Shown: positions 34,298 to 43,636 of the stretch, piece after piece
How positions within the stretch are numbered: the first letter of the stretch is position 1
How the letters are laid out: each line of letters starts with the position of its first letter
NCBI GenBank assembly: GCA_017410065.1
Contig: JAFQRL010000011.1
Location: 62,001 to 126,000, forward strand
DNA from: Clostridia bacterium
Lineage (GTDB): Bacteria > Bacillota > Clostridia > Oscillospirales > CAG-272
Direction of reading: 5' to 3'
DNA length: 64,000 bases
Made by a program: the position numbers and the translations under genes
Notes under the pieces: generated by a model
Seen by the model: the letters and a program-made list of their open reading frames with translations, nothing else
Told to the model about the DNA's origin: nothing
The model's database searches: none

Positions 34298-35428
34298 CTA
34301 TACTCTACGCCCCTTTTCTATATAAAACGGTAAGCTATGGCAACCCGAAAGCTTTGTTCTGTCGCCGATAAATACATTTTTATCTGTTACTATTGAATCC
34401 AGCGAGCAAGACTCACCAACGTAGGTACCGTGAAAAAGCACCGAATTTCGAACAACAGAGCCTCTTCCGATTTTTACCCCTCTGAATATCACAGAATTAA
34501 TGACGCTCCCCTCAATCGAGCTTTCGTCGGCTAGTATTGAGCGGACAATATTAGCCTCTCCCTTAAATAGCTTTGGGGATGAATTATGGACCTTGGTCAA
34601 TATAGGTCGGTCCTTGATTTCAAAAAGCGCTTCCCTTGCCGCCCTCGACGTTGCAAGCTCAATAGAATATTTATAATAATCGAGAAAGCTTGAGATAACT
34701 GCACAATATCCATTGTATTTGTAGGTTGCGTATCTGTTGCTTTTACAGCTTCTCATAAGAAATTCCGTCAGGCTGACGTTATTATGAGCCGTCGCATCCT
34801 CAACGATTCTCAAAAGAGTTAACTTATCAAGTATAAATATACCCAGCGAAAGCTCGCGGTGGTCTGAATCAAACTTATCGCTCATAGCTATATCCGAGAT
34901 ATAACCGTCCGAGGTCTTTATCATCATTCGAGGATTTTTTGAACTGAAGCTCTCGTCTGTTTCCTTTGTAACAACGGTTATTACAGCTCCGCTCGCCTTA
35001 TGCTCATCGATTATTGCTCCAAGGTCAACGTTTAAAACGGTGTCTGAATCCATAAGAACAACGTGATCGTTTTTCATTTCACGCAAAAATTCGCTTATAG
35101 ACCGAAGTGCTTCAAGTCTTGTTGAAAACATTTTAGCAGAAGATGGATCGTTTATAGTCTGATACGGAGAGATCAGATTAACACCGCCCGACCGTCTTGC
35201 AAGATCCCAGTCCTTACCGCTGCCTATATGCTCGTATAAGGATCTGTAATTATAATTCGCAACAATGCTTATGTCGTATATTCCCGAATTAACAAGATTA
35301 GATAGACAAAAGTCGATCAATCTGTATCTGCAAGCAAACGGTATTGCCGCAACCGTTCTGTTTGCCGTAAGCCGTGAGAGTGTGTTTTTATTCAGACTTG
35401 AAAATATAATTCCCGATGCGTTTGCCAT
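34298..35428 (-). CDS. glgD: GlgD, regulatory-type ADP-glucose pyrophosphorylase subunit
   Basis: A 376-aa paralogue of GlgC. It keeps FACRYRLIDFCLSNLVNSG and the left-handed beta-helix C-terminus, but the nucleotide-binding GGxGxRL loop is absent (the N-terminus reads ASGIIFSSLNKNTLSRL), which is the known GlgD signature. In Firmicutes GlgC and GlgD form a heterotetramer more active than GlgC alone. 11 bp downstream of glgC. Confidence 0.95.
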   Translation of the reverse strand: MANASGIIFSSLNKNTLSRLTANRTVAAIPFACRYRLIDFCLSNLVNSGIYDISIVANYNYRSLYEHIGSGKDWDLARRSGGVNLISPYQTINDPSSAKMFSTRLEALRSISEFLREMKNDHVVLMDSDTVLNVDLGAIIDEHKASGAVITVVTKETDESFSSKNPRMMIKTSDGYISDIAMSDKFDSDHRELSLGIFILDKLTLLRIVEDATAHNNVSLTEFLMRSCKSNRYATYKYNGYCAVISSFLDYYKYSIELATSRAAREALFEIKDRPILTKVHNSSPKLFKGEANIVRSILADESSIEGSVINSVIFRGVKIGRGSVVRNSVLFHGTYVGESCSLDSIVTDKNVFIGDRTKLSGCHSLPFYIEKGRRV

Positions 35429-35439
35429 ACCGTCTCCTT

Positions 35440-36585
35440 TTATTGGTTTACTGTTTTGCCGCTGCCTATAACGGTTATTTCATTACAGGCTTCTCCCTTG
35501 ACACCTATCACGGCATTTTCCATAATCACACTGTCCGAATCAATTATTGAAGAATATATCTTGGCTCCCTGTCCGATCCTTACGTTTTCCATAATCACAG
35601 AGTCGTATATTTCCGCACCCTTTTCAACGATAACACCGCAGGATAGCACCGAATGATCAACAAGACCGTTTATTACCGACCCCTCCGAGATCAAAGAATT
35701 AGAGACCCTTGACCCCTCGCCGTGATATTGAGGCGGCATTGAATTGTTATTTGAGTATATTCGAAGCTCGGAGCTTGAGAGGTCAAGAGGAGGATCATCC
35801 GAAAGCAGATCCATATTTGCCTCCCAAAGCGAAGATATCGTTCCAACGTCCTTCCAATAGCCCTCAAATCTATATGAATTCAATTTTTCTCCGTTATTCA
35901 GAAGATTCGGTATTATATTCTTTCCGAAGTCGTTTGAGGAATGCTCGTCATCATCATCCGTCTCCAGATATTCAATTAATATATCTGTATTGAATATATA
36001 AATTCCCATCGAAGCCTGATCGCTTTTTGGATTCTTCGGCTTTTCTTCAAATTCGTATATCTCGCCAAGCTCATTTATATTGCATATTCCAAATCTTTGA
36101 GCATCGCTCATTGGCACGGTGATAGTTGCAACCGTGCAGGCAGCCGACGATCTTTTATGTGATTCCAGCATTTTTCTGTAATCCATACGGTAGATATGGT
36201 CGCCTGAAAGTATAAGAACATATTTCGGAGAAAAGCTTTTTATAAAATCTATATTTTGATAAATAGCGTTTGCGGTTCCCCTATACCACTCCGACCCTCC
36301 TCTGCCCTGATAAGGCGGTAAAATATATAAGCCTCCCCGTTTTCTGTCAAGATCCCAGGGCGCGCCGTTACAAACGTACTCATTCAGAAGCTTCGGCTCA
36401 TATTGCGTTAACACACCTACGGTATCGATCCCCGAATTACAGCAGTTAGAAAGAGGAAAATCGATTATCTTATATTTACCTCCGAATGAAACGGCAGGCT
36501 TCGCTATCTTTTCAGTGAGCTCATATAATCTTGAGCCCTGACCGCCCGCAAGCAGCATAGCTATTATTTCTTTTTTGCAGTTCAC
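35440..36585 (-). CDS. glgC: Glucose-1-phosphate adenylyltransferase
   Basis: A 381-aa catalytic subunit making ADP-glucose from ATP and glucose-1-phosphate. It has [16 protein letters not shown] (the nucleotide loop missing from GlgD), [28 protein letters not shown], and [10 protein letters not shown]. The C-terminal beta-helix carries hexapeptide-like repeats ([15 protein letters not shown]). Starts 10 bp after glgB. Confidence 0.97.
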   Translation of the reverse strand: MNCKKEIIAMLLAGGQGSRLYELTEKIAKPAVSFGGKYKIIDFPLSNCCNSGIDTVGVLTQYEPKLLNEYVCNGAPWDLDRKRGGLYILPPYQGRGGSEWYRGTANAIYQNIDFIKSFSPKYVLILSGDHIYRMDYRKMLESHKRSSAACTVATITVPMSDAQRFGICNINELGEIYEFEEKPKNPKSDQASMGIYIFNTDILIEYLETDDDDEHSSNDFGKNIIPNLLNNGEKLNSYRFEGYWKDVGTISSLWEANMDLLSDDPPLDLSSSELRIYSNNNSMPPQYHGEGSRVSNSLISEGSVINGLVDHSVLSCGVIVEKGAEIYDSVIMENVRIGQGAKIYSSIIDSDSVIMENAVIGVKGEACNEITVIGSGKTVNQ

Positions 36586-36595
36586 TCTCTGTCTC

Positions 36596-38455
36596 CTATG
36601 TTTTAAATTTTATTAATGAATCTCCCTCCTCAAGAACAACGCCCGCTCTTGGAGGCAGCTTTATAAATTCTTTGCCTTCTTTGCCTTTGTAAAAAATATC
36701 AGAATAAATATTCCCCGTGTCGAATAATTTTCTCGCCCCATTCAACTCATTTGGCAACTCAAGCTCCTGCTCCGAGCCCGAAAAATTTATAAACACCGAA
36801 AGATATTCCCCATCCAATGAATATCTTTTATAAGCTATCGTGTTTTTATCAGCCTCGTCGCAATAGATCCATTCAAAGCCCCGAGGATCGTGGTCGAGCT
36901 CCCATAATTCTGCTCTTTCTAAATAAAACAAATTGAGTGCGCGAACAAATTCGCGATGATCGAAGTGCTTTGGAAAATCAAGCATAAACCATTCAAGCTC
37001 CGAGGAGTGATCCCATTCTCTGATCTGAGCGAATTCATAGCCCATAAACGAAAGCTTTTTCCCGGGAAAGGTCAATTGAAAAAGCAGACCTGCCCTGGAA
37101 TCTGCGAGCTTCTCATCTATCGTTCCCTGCGACTTATCGGCAAAGCTTTTTTTACCGTGAACGACCTCGTCGTGAGAAATAGGCAATATATATCGTTCGC
37201 TAAAGCCGTACATAATCGGGAAATTCAATGCCTTGTGCTTCAGATGCCTTTTGATCGGGTCGACCGAAAGATAATCAAAGAAATCGTTTGCCCAACCCAT
37301 ATTCCACTTAAGATCAAAGCCAAGTCCGCCCTCACATACAGGATGCGTTATTTTTCCAAGTGTTCCCGATTCCTCTGCGATCATCAAAGCATCGGGAAGC
37401 TCGCTGTGTATGGCAGAATTCAATGCAGTAAGAAATGAGGTCGCCTCAAGATTTATATTCGTGCCGTGAATATTAGGTATCCACTCTCCGCCGTCTCTGT
37501 CGTAGTCAAGATATATCATCGAGGCTACTGCATCCACCCTTATTCCGTCAATATGCAATTCCTTGAAAAGGTACATTGCATTTGATATCAAAAAAGATCT
37601 TACCTCGCCACGTCCGAGATCAAAAAATCTTGTGCCCCAAAGCTTTGATTCTTGCCTGTCCGCTCCTTGATACTCGTATAAGGGCGAGCCATCGAACTCG
37701 TATAAGCCCCACTCATCCTTGGGAAAGTGCGCAGGAACCCAATCGACTATAACTCCTATCCCTGCCTTATGAAGCTCGTTTATCAGGTGCTTGAAGTCGT
37801 TTGGTGATCCAAAGGTAGAGCTCGGAGCATAATAAGCGCATATTTGGTACCCCCACGAGCCGTCAAAGGGATGCTCCGCAATCGGCAAAAATTCAACGTG
37901 TGTAAAGGACAAGGCCTTGAGATAAGTTGGTAAAAGCTCCGCAAGCTGTCTATATGTCAGCACTTTTCCATTATTCCTCATAAAGGATCCGAGATGCATT
38001 TCATAAATATTTATCGGTGTCGATAATTCTGTGTTTCTTGCTTCGGCGAGCCGAGATCTGGATTTTAGCCAATTTTCATCACTCCATAAAAAAGAATGTC
38101 TGTTATAAATAATAGATGCTCCGTCATCCTTTCCCTTTGAATAAAAGGCGTAAGGGTCTCCTTTATATATACGGTTGCCATCCTTCTCGATTATATATTT
38201 ATATAATGCCCCCTCGTGACATTCGGTATCCTTAAATTCCAGTCTCCAAAGATCCTTGTCTCTATACATCGGTTGGGGTTTGTCCCATCCGAAAATATCG
38301 CACACAAGATATACCGTATCTGCATTTGGCGCCCATACACAAAAGGTTATTATATAATAGTTATCGATCTTATTTAAATTACAACCAAGGAGCTCATACG
38401 ACCTATAATTTGTTCCTTGATGAAAAAGATACGTTGGGTAATCTCTCTCATTCAT
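36596..38455 (-). CDS. glgB: 1,4-alpha-glucan branching enzyme
   Basis: A 619-aa GH13 branching enzyme that introduces alpha-1,6 branches in glycogen. An N-terminal CBM48-type domain precedes the barrel. Nucleophile D308 is in [10 protein letters not shown], acid/base E361 in MIAEESGTL, and [14 protein letters not shown] is present. The start ATG 38455 follows a perfect GGAGGTGAT and overlaps the end of yabQ by 8 bp, so glgB is translationally coupled to a sporulation gene. First gene of the glycogen block. Confidence 0.96.
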   Translation of the reverse strand: MNERDYPTYLFHQGTNYRSYELLGCNLNKIDNYYIITFCVWAPNADTVYLVCDIFGWDKPQPMYRDKDLWRLEFKDTECHEGALYKYIIEKDGNRIYKGDPYAFYSKGKDDGASIIYNRHSFLWSDENWLKSRSRLAEARNTELSTPINIYEMHLGSFMRNNGKVLTYRQLAELLPTYLKALSFTHVEFLPIAEHPFDGSWGYQICAYYAPSSTFGSPNDFKHLINELHKAGIGVIVDWVPAHFPKDEWGLYEFDGSPLYEYQGADRQESKLWGTRFFDLGRGEVRSFLISNAMYLFKELHIDGIRVDAVASMIYLDYDRDGGEWIPNIHGTNINLEATSFLTALNSAIHSELPDALMIAEESGTLGKITHPVCEGGLGFDLKWNMGWANDFFDYLSVDPIKRHLKHKALNFPIMYGFSERYILPISHDEVVHGKKSFADKSQGTIDEKLADSRAGLLFQLTFPGKKLSFMGYEFAQIREWDHSSELEWFMLDFPKHFDHREFVRALNLFYLERAELWELDHDPRGFEWIYCDEADKNTIAYKRYSLDGEYLSVFINFSGSEQELELPNELNGARKLFDTGNIYSDIFYKGKEGKEFIKLPPRAGVVLEEGDSLIKFKT

Positions 38456-38993
38456 TTTTATCACCTCCGCGCCCGCCGTTTACCCTTGGTATATGTAATT
38501 CTATTGATAGAAACAGCTTAAATGAAGTTGAATATATACGATATAAAATAAAATGTAACGGATAAAAAATCACTCTCATAAAAATAACGACATATTTATA
38601 GATAAAAGAAAGTAGTTTTATCAGCTTATTAAGCAAAAAGCCGACCGTATAAGACAGCAAGAAGCCGAGCAAGGAAAACAGTATAACGAACACCCTTACC
38701 TCGCCGTCCAAAGCCATATAAGACAGTAGGACAAGCCCTATTGAAAAAATTACCGTCTTTAAAAAGACAGATACGCCGAGGGTCCATTTATTCCCTTTGC
38801 CTTCTGCACTTTTATAAGTTGTGATTTTACCGATCTTACCGCTATAAATAATTGATAAATAGGGCAATTTCGCAAGAGCATATAAACCTTGCGGTATCAA
38901 CCTTGCAACTTGAAATAATGATCCTATCCCCACACCGTATATTATTGCACAAAGAATGGAGAATATAATCTCATTGAATGAAAAATATGTCAT
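38448..38993 (-). CDS. yabQ: YabQ-like spore cortex biosynthesis protein
   Basis: A 181-aa protein with about five membrane segments, the YabQ layout. It begins with a short N-terminal membrane segment and ends in a basic, glycine-rich tail ([12 protein letters not shown]). YabQ in Bacillus sits in the mother-cell membrane and is needed for spore cortex. The call rests on topology and on the conserved order hup-rqcP-yabP-yabQ. It overlaps yabP by 4 bp and glgB by 8 bp. In Bacillus the next gene is divIC, which is absent here. Confidence 0.82.
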   Translation of the reverse strand: MTYFSFNEIIFSILCAIIYGVGIGSLFQVARLIPQGLYALAKLPYLSIIYSGKIGKITTYKSAEGKGNKWTLGVSVFLKTVIFSIGLVLLSYMALDGEVRVFVILFSLLGFLLSYTVGFLLNKLIKLLSFIYKYVVIFMRVIFYPLHFILYRIYSTSFKLFLSIELHIPRVNGGRGGDKNE

Positions 38994-39259
38994 TTGAATA
39001 TTCTGCCGAGCCGTCTTCCCTTTTCCTTCGCTTCGGTGTAATATACCCCCGAGATATCCCCAACCACATATATTTCAGCGCTATCCTTTGAAAGACTTTC
39101 AATGCGCATATTCGCGCCCTCAATAACTATTCTTCCAAGTGTGGTGTCAAGAGAGACAAAGCTTTCATCAAAGCCGAGCACAGATAATACGCCGTTTAAC
39201 TTAAGAGCATTTTTTCCGATTACAGTCAATCTCTGATCATTCTTGTTTATAGGATCCAT
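38990..39259 (-). CDS. yabP: YabP-family sporulation protein
   Basis: An 89-aa protein of the YabP/YqfC family: KLNGVLSVLGFDESFVSLDTT and a following VIEGANMRIESLSKD block are typical. YabP is a mother-cell protein of cortex formation. ATG 39259 follows GGAGG. A strong terminator lies between rqcP and this gene, so its transcription may depend on read-through or on a local mother-cell (sigma-E) promoter that I cannot identify with confidence. Stop overlaps yabQ start. Confidence 0.87.
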   Translation of the reverse strand: MDPINKNDQRLTVIGKNALKLNGVLSVLGFDESFVSLDTTLGRIVIEGANMRIESLSKDSAEIYVVGDISGVYYTEAKEKGRRLGRIFK

Positions 39260-39269
39260 AAAACCTCCG

Positions 39270-39316
39270 AAAAATAAAAAAACTCACCCCATACCTGATA
39301 AAGGATATGAGGTGAG
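39270..39316 (-). terminator. Strong terminator between rqcP and yabP
   Basis: Eleven-bp stem (39283-39293 with 39306-39316, one G-T pair), extended by CCT/AGG in the loop, then about seven Us on the minus transcript. Confidence 0.85.
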
Positions 39317-39324
39317 CTTAAATT

Positions 39325-39579
39325 TTATACTTCGGTTTCCGATACTATTTCATACATACCGACCGATTCGCTTTTTTTCGTGGTCTCTTTTATATCAAGA
39401 ACGCGAACAGTAACCGATTTAGAACCGAAGGCGACTGTTATAAGATCGCCGAGCTTAACGTTGTACGAAGCCTTGGCGGCCTTTCCGTTAACCGAGATCC
39501 TTTCGGAATCGCAAGCATCGTTTGCAACAGTACGTCGCTTTATCAGCCGTGAGACCTTAAGGTATTTGTCAAGTCGCAT
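39325..39579 (-). CDS. rqcP: S4-domain RNA-binding protein RqcP
   Basis: An 84-aa S4-domain protein, known as YabO/RqcP (Hsp15-like). The S4 motif is MRLDKYLKVSRLIKRRTVANDACD followed by ISVNGKAAK. In Bacillus RqcP works with RqcH to add Ala tails to nascent chains on stalled 50S subunits. It starts 5 bp after hup and precedes the yabPQ genes, the canonical order. Confidence 0.93.
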   Translation of the reverse strand: MRLDKYLKVSRLIKRRTVANDACDSERISVNGKAAKASYNVKLGDLITVAFGSKSVTVRVLDIKETTKKSESVGMYEIVSETEV

Positions 39580-39584
39580 TGATA

Positions 39585-39860
39585 TTAGCCGTTAACGAGA
39601 TTTTTAAGAACCTTAGATGCGGAGAATGCGGGCTTCTTGCAAGCATCGATCTTGATAGCTTCGCCTGTTGCAGGATTGTGACCTTCTCTTGCGGCAACTT
39701 CCTTAACCTCGAAGGTACCGAAACCGATAAGCTGAACCTTATCGCCCTCCTTAAGTGCATTTGCGATAGCATCAAGAGTTGCGGCTACAACAGCGTCAGC
39801 AACCTTTTTGTCAACGCCTGCCTCAGCAGCAACAACATTTACGAGATCTGTCTTGTTCAT
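39585..39860 (-). CDS. hup: HU DNA-binding protein
   Basis: A 91-aa histone-like nucleoid protein. It has the N-terminal MNKTDLVNVVAAEAGV, the GFGTFEVKEVAAREGHNPATGE arm start and the KPAFSASKVLK C-terminus. The minor-groove arm and the typical proline are present. It has its own strong promoter (39896-39924) and GAAAGGATG Shine-Dalgarno. Confidence 0.97.
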   Translation of the reverse strand: MNKTDLVNVVAAEAGVDKKVADAVVAATLDAIANALKEGDKVQLIGFGTFEVKEVAAREGHNPATGEAIKIDACKKPAFSASKVLKNLVNG

Positions 39861-39895
39861 ATTTATACATCCTTTCTAAAAAATTTATACACTTT

Positions 39896-39924
39896 ATTAT
39901 AACAATTATTGAAATTTAATTCAA
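39896..39924 (-). promoter_or_regulatory. Promoter of hup
   Basis: Minus strand: TTGAAT (39924-39919), 17-bp spacer, TATAAT (39901-39896). Confidence 0.75.
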
Positions 39925-39971
39925 TAAGTTGTTAACGTTTTTTGAAATAATAAAAAATAATTTCGTCTTTT

Positions 39972-41585
39972 TTAATGAATTCTTTCGTACTTTTTTGTAT
40001 ACTTTGACATATACCCCTTCTTAAGCCTTGAAAATACACCGCTTATGAATGACATAATGAAATAGATCACCGCAGATATTCCGATACAAATAATTAAAGA
40101 TATGCTTTCATTTACGTCTTTGAGACAGCTGTGCAGTATTCCACGAGAGGAAATAATGGAAATAAATGCATTTAAATAAGGAATAATGCTGCAAGAGAAA
40201 ATAGGCATATTAATATTTTTATCTCTTCCAAGTGCGATGAGAGATATCGAAAGCGAAATAACATAAGAAATTAACGTACCGATAGGGGCACCTGCTATAC
40301 CAAAGCTTTCATTGGATATAAAATAATATCCAAAAATAATTTTGAAAACAGAGCCAACAAGCATAGAGATCAAGGGAACAGAATATCGACCCTTCGCCTC
40401 CAGCACAGAATTTACTATCAAAAGCAAAGACATTATGGATGCGGACGGAATCAGAAGACAAAGAAGCGGTGCACCGATCGAAATATTAGATCCTCTGAAT
40501 AATAATTTTAGTATTTCCTCCGAATAAGCAAATATTCCGATGACAAGGGGTGCACAAATAAATGCGGACGAAGATATAGCGGTACGAATACAGGTGTTAA
40601 ATTTGGAATATTCTCCTTTTATATAATGCCCTGCGATAACGGGAAGCAGTGCAATCGAGATCGGCGATATCAAAGATATCGCAAGATTATACATAGGTAC
40701 AGCGAGGGTGGTATAATTTCCATAATATGCCGTTGCTTGCTCCTCGGTATATCCGATTGCAACAAGCTGTCTCATCGTCATAGAAAGGTCTATAAGGCCC
40801 CCGAGACTCATTACGCAAGAGGCGAGCGTTATTGGAAACGATATAGATAATACGCGCTTCATAATATTCCGATTATTTGGAATAATTATATTCTGCTCTT
40901 CTTTATCATCTCGTTTTAACGTTTTTGAGGCGATGCAAAGGAATAACAAGCTGAACAGTGCTCCTATCGATACACCAAGGATGGTGAAGGCAGATATTAT
41001 AGGTGCCGAGAACCCCAGCTTACTTGCATAAATTGCAAGTATCAGTCCGAATGCAAGCTTTCCAACTCCGTCCAAAATCTGTGAAACCGCAACAGCACCA
41101 AGCTTGAGTCTCGCCGTGAGCCTTCCTCTGATTACCCCGGATAGAGCAACAGGAATAATCGATGGTGCGATCGCAATTATTGTTGCCCTTGAATTTGCAC
41201 TGCCTATGAATTCTGCAAGCTGCCCCGAAAACAGTGTCAAAGCTATTGTCGATAAGGTGCTTATAAATAAAAATGCAATAATCGATACGCTGACAATCTT
41301 TCTTTCAAGCTTTACCGAGCCCTTGGCAATTGACTCTGCCGTCAGCATCGTGATAGCCTTTGGGACGCCTGCTGTGCATAATAAGTAAAACAGTGAGAAT
41401 ATCGTATATGCCGAGTTAAAATATCCCATCCCCTCGTCTCCCAGCAATGCCGAAAGAGGGATCTTATAAATCAAGCCGAGGACCTTTAATATTATTGCCG
41501 AAAGGGTCAAGGACAGCGCACCGTTCAAGCCAGGGCCGCTTCTTTGCTCACGACCTTCATTTACAGTTATTTCTTCTGCTTTCAA
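39972..41585 (-). CDS. SpoVB/YabM-like polysaccharide flippase
   Basis: A 538-aa MOP-superfamily membrane protein with about 14 transmembrane segments. The opening GPGLNGALSLTLSAIILKVLGLIY and GDEGMGYFNSAYTI match SpoVB/YabM-type lipid-linked precursor transporters. In Bacillus yabM sits just upstream of yabN and yabO, the same context as here, so a role in spore or cell-wall precursor flipping is likely. I chose TTG 41585, with TCGGAGGA directly upstream; the longer frame to 41630 would begin inside the terminator hairpin. Confidence 0.85.
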   Translation of the reverse strand: MKAEEITVNEGREQRSGPGLNGALSLTLSAIILKVLGLIYKIPLSALLGDEGMGYFNSAYTIFSLFYLLCTAGVPKAITMLTAESIAKGSVKLERKIVSVSIIAFLFISTLSTIALTLFSGQLAEFIGSANSRATIIAIAPSIIPVALSGVIRGRLTARLKLGAVAVSQILDGVGKLAFGLILAIYASKLGFSAPIISAFTILGVSIGALFSLLFLCIASKTLKRDDKEEQNIIIPNNRNIMKRVLSISFPITLASCVMSLGGLIDLSMTMRQLVAIGYTEEQATAYYGNYTTLAVPMYNLAISLISPISIALLPVIAGHYIKGEYSKFNTCIRTAISSSAFICAPLVIGIFAYSEEILKLLFRGSNISIGAPLLCLLIPSASIMSLLLIVNSVLEAKGRYSVPLISMLVGSVFKIIFGYYFISNESFGIAGAPIGTLISYVISLSISLIALGRDKNINMPIFSCSIIPYLNAFISIISSRGILHSCLKDVNESISLIICIGISAVIYFIMSFISGVFSRLKKGYMSKYTKKYERIH

Positions 41586-41598
41586 TTTTTCCTCCGAA

Positions 41599-41637
41599 TA
41601 AAAAAGAGATTCACTAAAATATATTAGCAAATCTCTT
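41599..41637 (-). terminator. Terminator after hemZ
   Basis: Eight-bp stem AAGAGATT/AATCTCTT (41604-41611, 41630-41637), 18-nt loop, with Us on the minus transcript. It ends the recJ-relA-dtd-hemZ transcript. Confidence 0.6.
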
Positions 41638-41650
41638 CATTTATTAATAA

Positions 41651-43162
41651 TTACAGAGTATTATCGTCGGAGAAAAACGAAAGGATCTCTTCTCTTCTCT
41701 TTGCCGAAGCCGTGGTGTTATCCTTAAACTCTCTTAAGTATTCATAAGGATATTTGGGTCTGAAAATACGTTTTATCCTCCGATCCCGACCGAAGGGCTT
41801 ATCCGAGCGAACCAGCTTTGTTACGGCACCGGCGCCAACAGCAAAGACCGTTTGTATCTCCTCCATCATATATATGTTATATATACTTTCGTGCCCTTCC
41901 TTTGAAAAGCCGACGTTTTCAAGATTTCCGACAGTATTCTTCTGCCTATACATATAATAAGGTCGGTATCCTGCGAATTTTGTTTTTATTTGCGAATATG
42001 AAACGCTTTTTGCAACGTCTCCTCCCGAGATGGAATACACGTCCTTGTTGTTCTTAACCGCATCAGCGGCTTTCTTTACGTAGAAGGTATGTACGGTAAT
42101 ATTCGATGGATCGAGATCTATGATCTTATCGAGAGTATCGGAAAAGTTATCAAAATCATCTCCCGGAAGTCCCGCAATAAGATCGACGTTTATATCTCTT
42201 ATACCGCTGTTTTTTGCAAGCTCGTATGCACGGTAAAAATCATCGGCGGTATGCCTTCTTCCGATCTCACGGAGAATATCGTCGTTTAAGGTTTGAGGGT
42301 TGACGCTGACTCTCGTAACACCGTGCTTTTTTGCAATTTCGAGCTTTTCCTCGGTGATAGTATCAGGTCTGCCCGCCTCCAAGGTGAATTCCAGAAGTGA
42401 TGAAACATCGATCCTATCCGAAATATAAGAAAGCAATCTTTCAAGCTGCTCTTCATCAAGAGTGGTGGGAGTTCCGCCACCGATGTAGACGGTCGTGATA
42501 TCCATTCCGAGACTCTTTGCGGTTTCGATCGTATCGTCAAGATCGATCAGCATAGCCTCAAGATATTCGTCTATCATCGATAGAAGACGAGGAGTTGTAT
42601 AAGAAACAAAGCTGCAATAGGAGCATCTGGACGGGCAGAACGGTATCGAAATATATAGCGAGCAGGTTTTTTCCGGCATCCTTTTTGCAATTTTGATCTC
42701 TGTGGACGCAACAGAGACAGCAAGTGCCGCCTTTTGAGGATTTAAAAAGTATTCGTCGCGAAGAATTCTCTTTGATCTGATCATTCCCTTGCCGCCAATG
42801 AGAAGACCAGCGGCGACCTTAGCGGGACGAACTCCTGTTAATATGCCCCAAGGAGGAATATGCCCGAGCATTTCCTTTCCAACCGTAAACATTGCACGAC
42901 CGATAGCTATTGACTTGTGGTCTGCAATGGTTATCTCCTCATCAAGAGACACAGTTTCGGTCGCCTCACAGAGTCTGTCGTTAAGCTTGATAGAAACGTA
43001 AGCCGTTACGGTTTCTTCCGTATCGTTATATACGCTGACCTCAACCTCGGGGATACCTTCGGACGGCGTTTCTCCTTCTCCGAACGTAGAGCCGGGGAAA
43101 AACACAAGGCAAAGGGTTTCAACGTAGTATCTGTTTATATCACCGTTTAATCGAAGGATCAT
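41651..43162 (-). CDS. hemZ: HemZ-like radical SAM coproporphyrinogen dehydrogenase
   Basis: A 503-aa radical SAM protein of the HemZ/HemN superfamily. The cluster motif is CPSRCSYC (C176, C180, C183), with VYIGGGTPTTL and NVDLIAGLPGD downstream. The N-terminal 165 residues are the HemZ-specific extension. HemZ is predicted to carry out oxygen-independent heme-pathway oxidation, though whether all members do so is uncertain and no other heme genes are here. Last of recJ-relA-dtd-hemZ; 3-bp gap from dtd. Confidence 0.88.
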   Translation of the reverse strand: MILRLNGDINRYYVETLCLVFFPGSTFGEGETPSEGIPEVEVSVYNDTEETVTAYVSIKLNDRLCEATETVSLDEEITIADHKSIAIGRAMFTVGKEMLGHIPPWGILTGVRPAKVAAGLLIGGKGMIRSKRILRDEYFLNPQKAALAVSVASTEIKIAKRMPEKTCSLYISIPFCPSRCSYCSFVSYTTPRLLSMIDEYLEAMLIDLDDTIETAKSLGMDITTVYIGGGTPTTLDEEQLERLLSYISDRIDVSSLLEFTLEAGRPDTITEEKLEIAKKHGVTRVSVNPQTLNDDILREIGRRHTADDFYRAYELAKNSGIRDINVDLIAGLPGDDFDNFSDTLDKIIDLDPSNITVHTFYVKKAADAVKNNKDVYSISGGDVAKSVSYSQIKTKFAGYRPYYMYRQKNTVGNLENVGFSKEGHESIYNIYMMEEIQTVFAVGAGAVTKLVRSDKPFGRDRRIKRIFRPKYPYEYLREFKDNTTASAKRREEILSFFSDDNTL

Positions 43163-43165
43163 ATT

Positions 43166-43627
43166 TTATTTTCCCTTCTTTAGCAGAACGTCAGAGGACA
43201 TAACGATAGTCACGGGGCCGTCGGTGAGCATATCGGTTTGCATTTCCGCACCGAATACTCCTGCTTCAACGACAGCTATCCTTTTCTTCATTTCACAAAG
43301 AAAATGCTCGTAAAGGCGGTTTGCCTCTGCTGTAGGAGCGGAATTGAGATAATCGGGACGATTACCGTGAGCGTAATTCGCGTTAAGGGTAAAGTTTGAT
43401 ACAACAAGTGCATCGCCTGATATATCCTTGCAGGAAAGATTCATCTTACCGCTTTCGTCCTCAAAAATGCGAAGCTTTGAGATCTTCTCAGCCAAGGCGA
43501 CCGAGCAAGCTTCGTCATCACCTTTTTCAACTCCGAGCAGAATATAAAGGCCCTCACCGATCTCACCCGAAAGCTTGCCGTCGGCTATTACCCTTGCCCT
43601 TTTTACTCTTTGCAATACAGCTATCAT
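43166..43627 (-). CDS. dtd: D-aminoacyl-tRNA deacylase
   Basis: A 153-aa Dtd that removes D-amino acids (and Gly) wrongly attached to tRNA. Opening MIAVLQRVKRARV and VVSNFTLNANYAHGNRPDY (usual SQFTLxAD) are the first motif; TDGPVTIV (usual NGPVT) gives the Gly-cis-Pro motif. Two small changes from the textbook motifs (Q to N, N to D) do not affect the key GP pair. Starts 9 bp after relA, the common Firmicutes arrangement. Confidence 0.95.
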   Translation of the reverse strand: MIAVLQRVKRARVIADGKLSGEIGEGLYILLGVEKGDDEACSVALAEKISKLRIFEDESGKMNLSCKDISGDALVVSNFTLNANYAHGNRPDYLNSAPTAEANRLYEHFLCEMKKRIAVVEAGVFGAEMQTDMLTDGPVTIVMSSDVLLKKGK

Positions 43628-43636
43628 ACTTACTCC

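Noticed and set aside
34298..35428. glgD as a decayed copy of glgC
   Set aside because: The missing nucleotide loop is the normal GlgD signature and the gene is full length in a conserved order.
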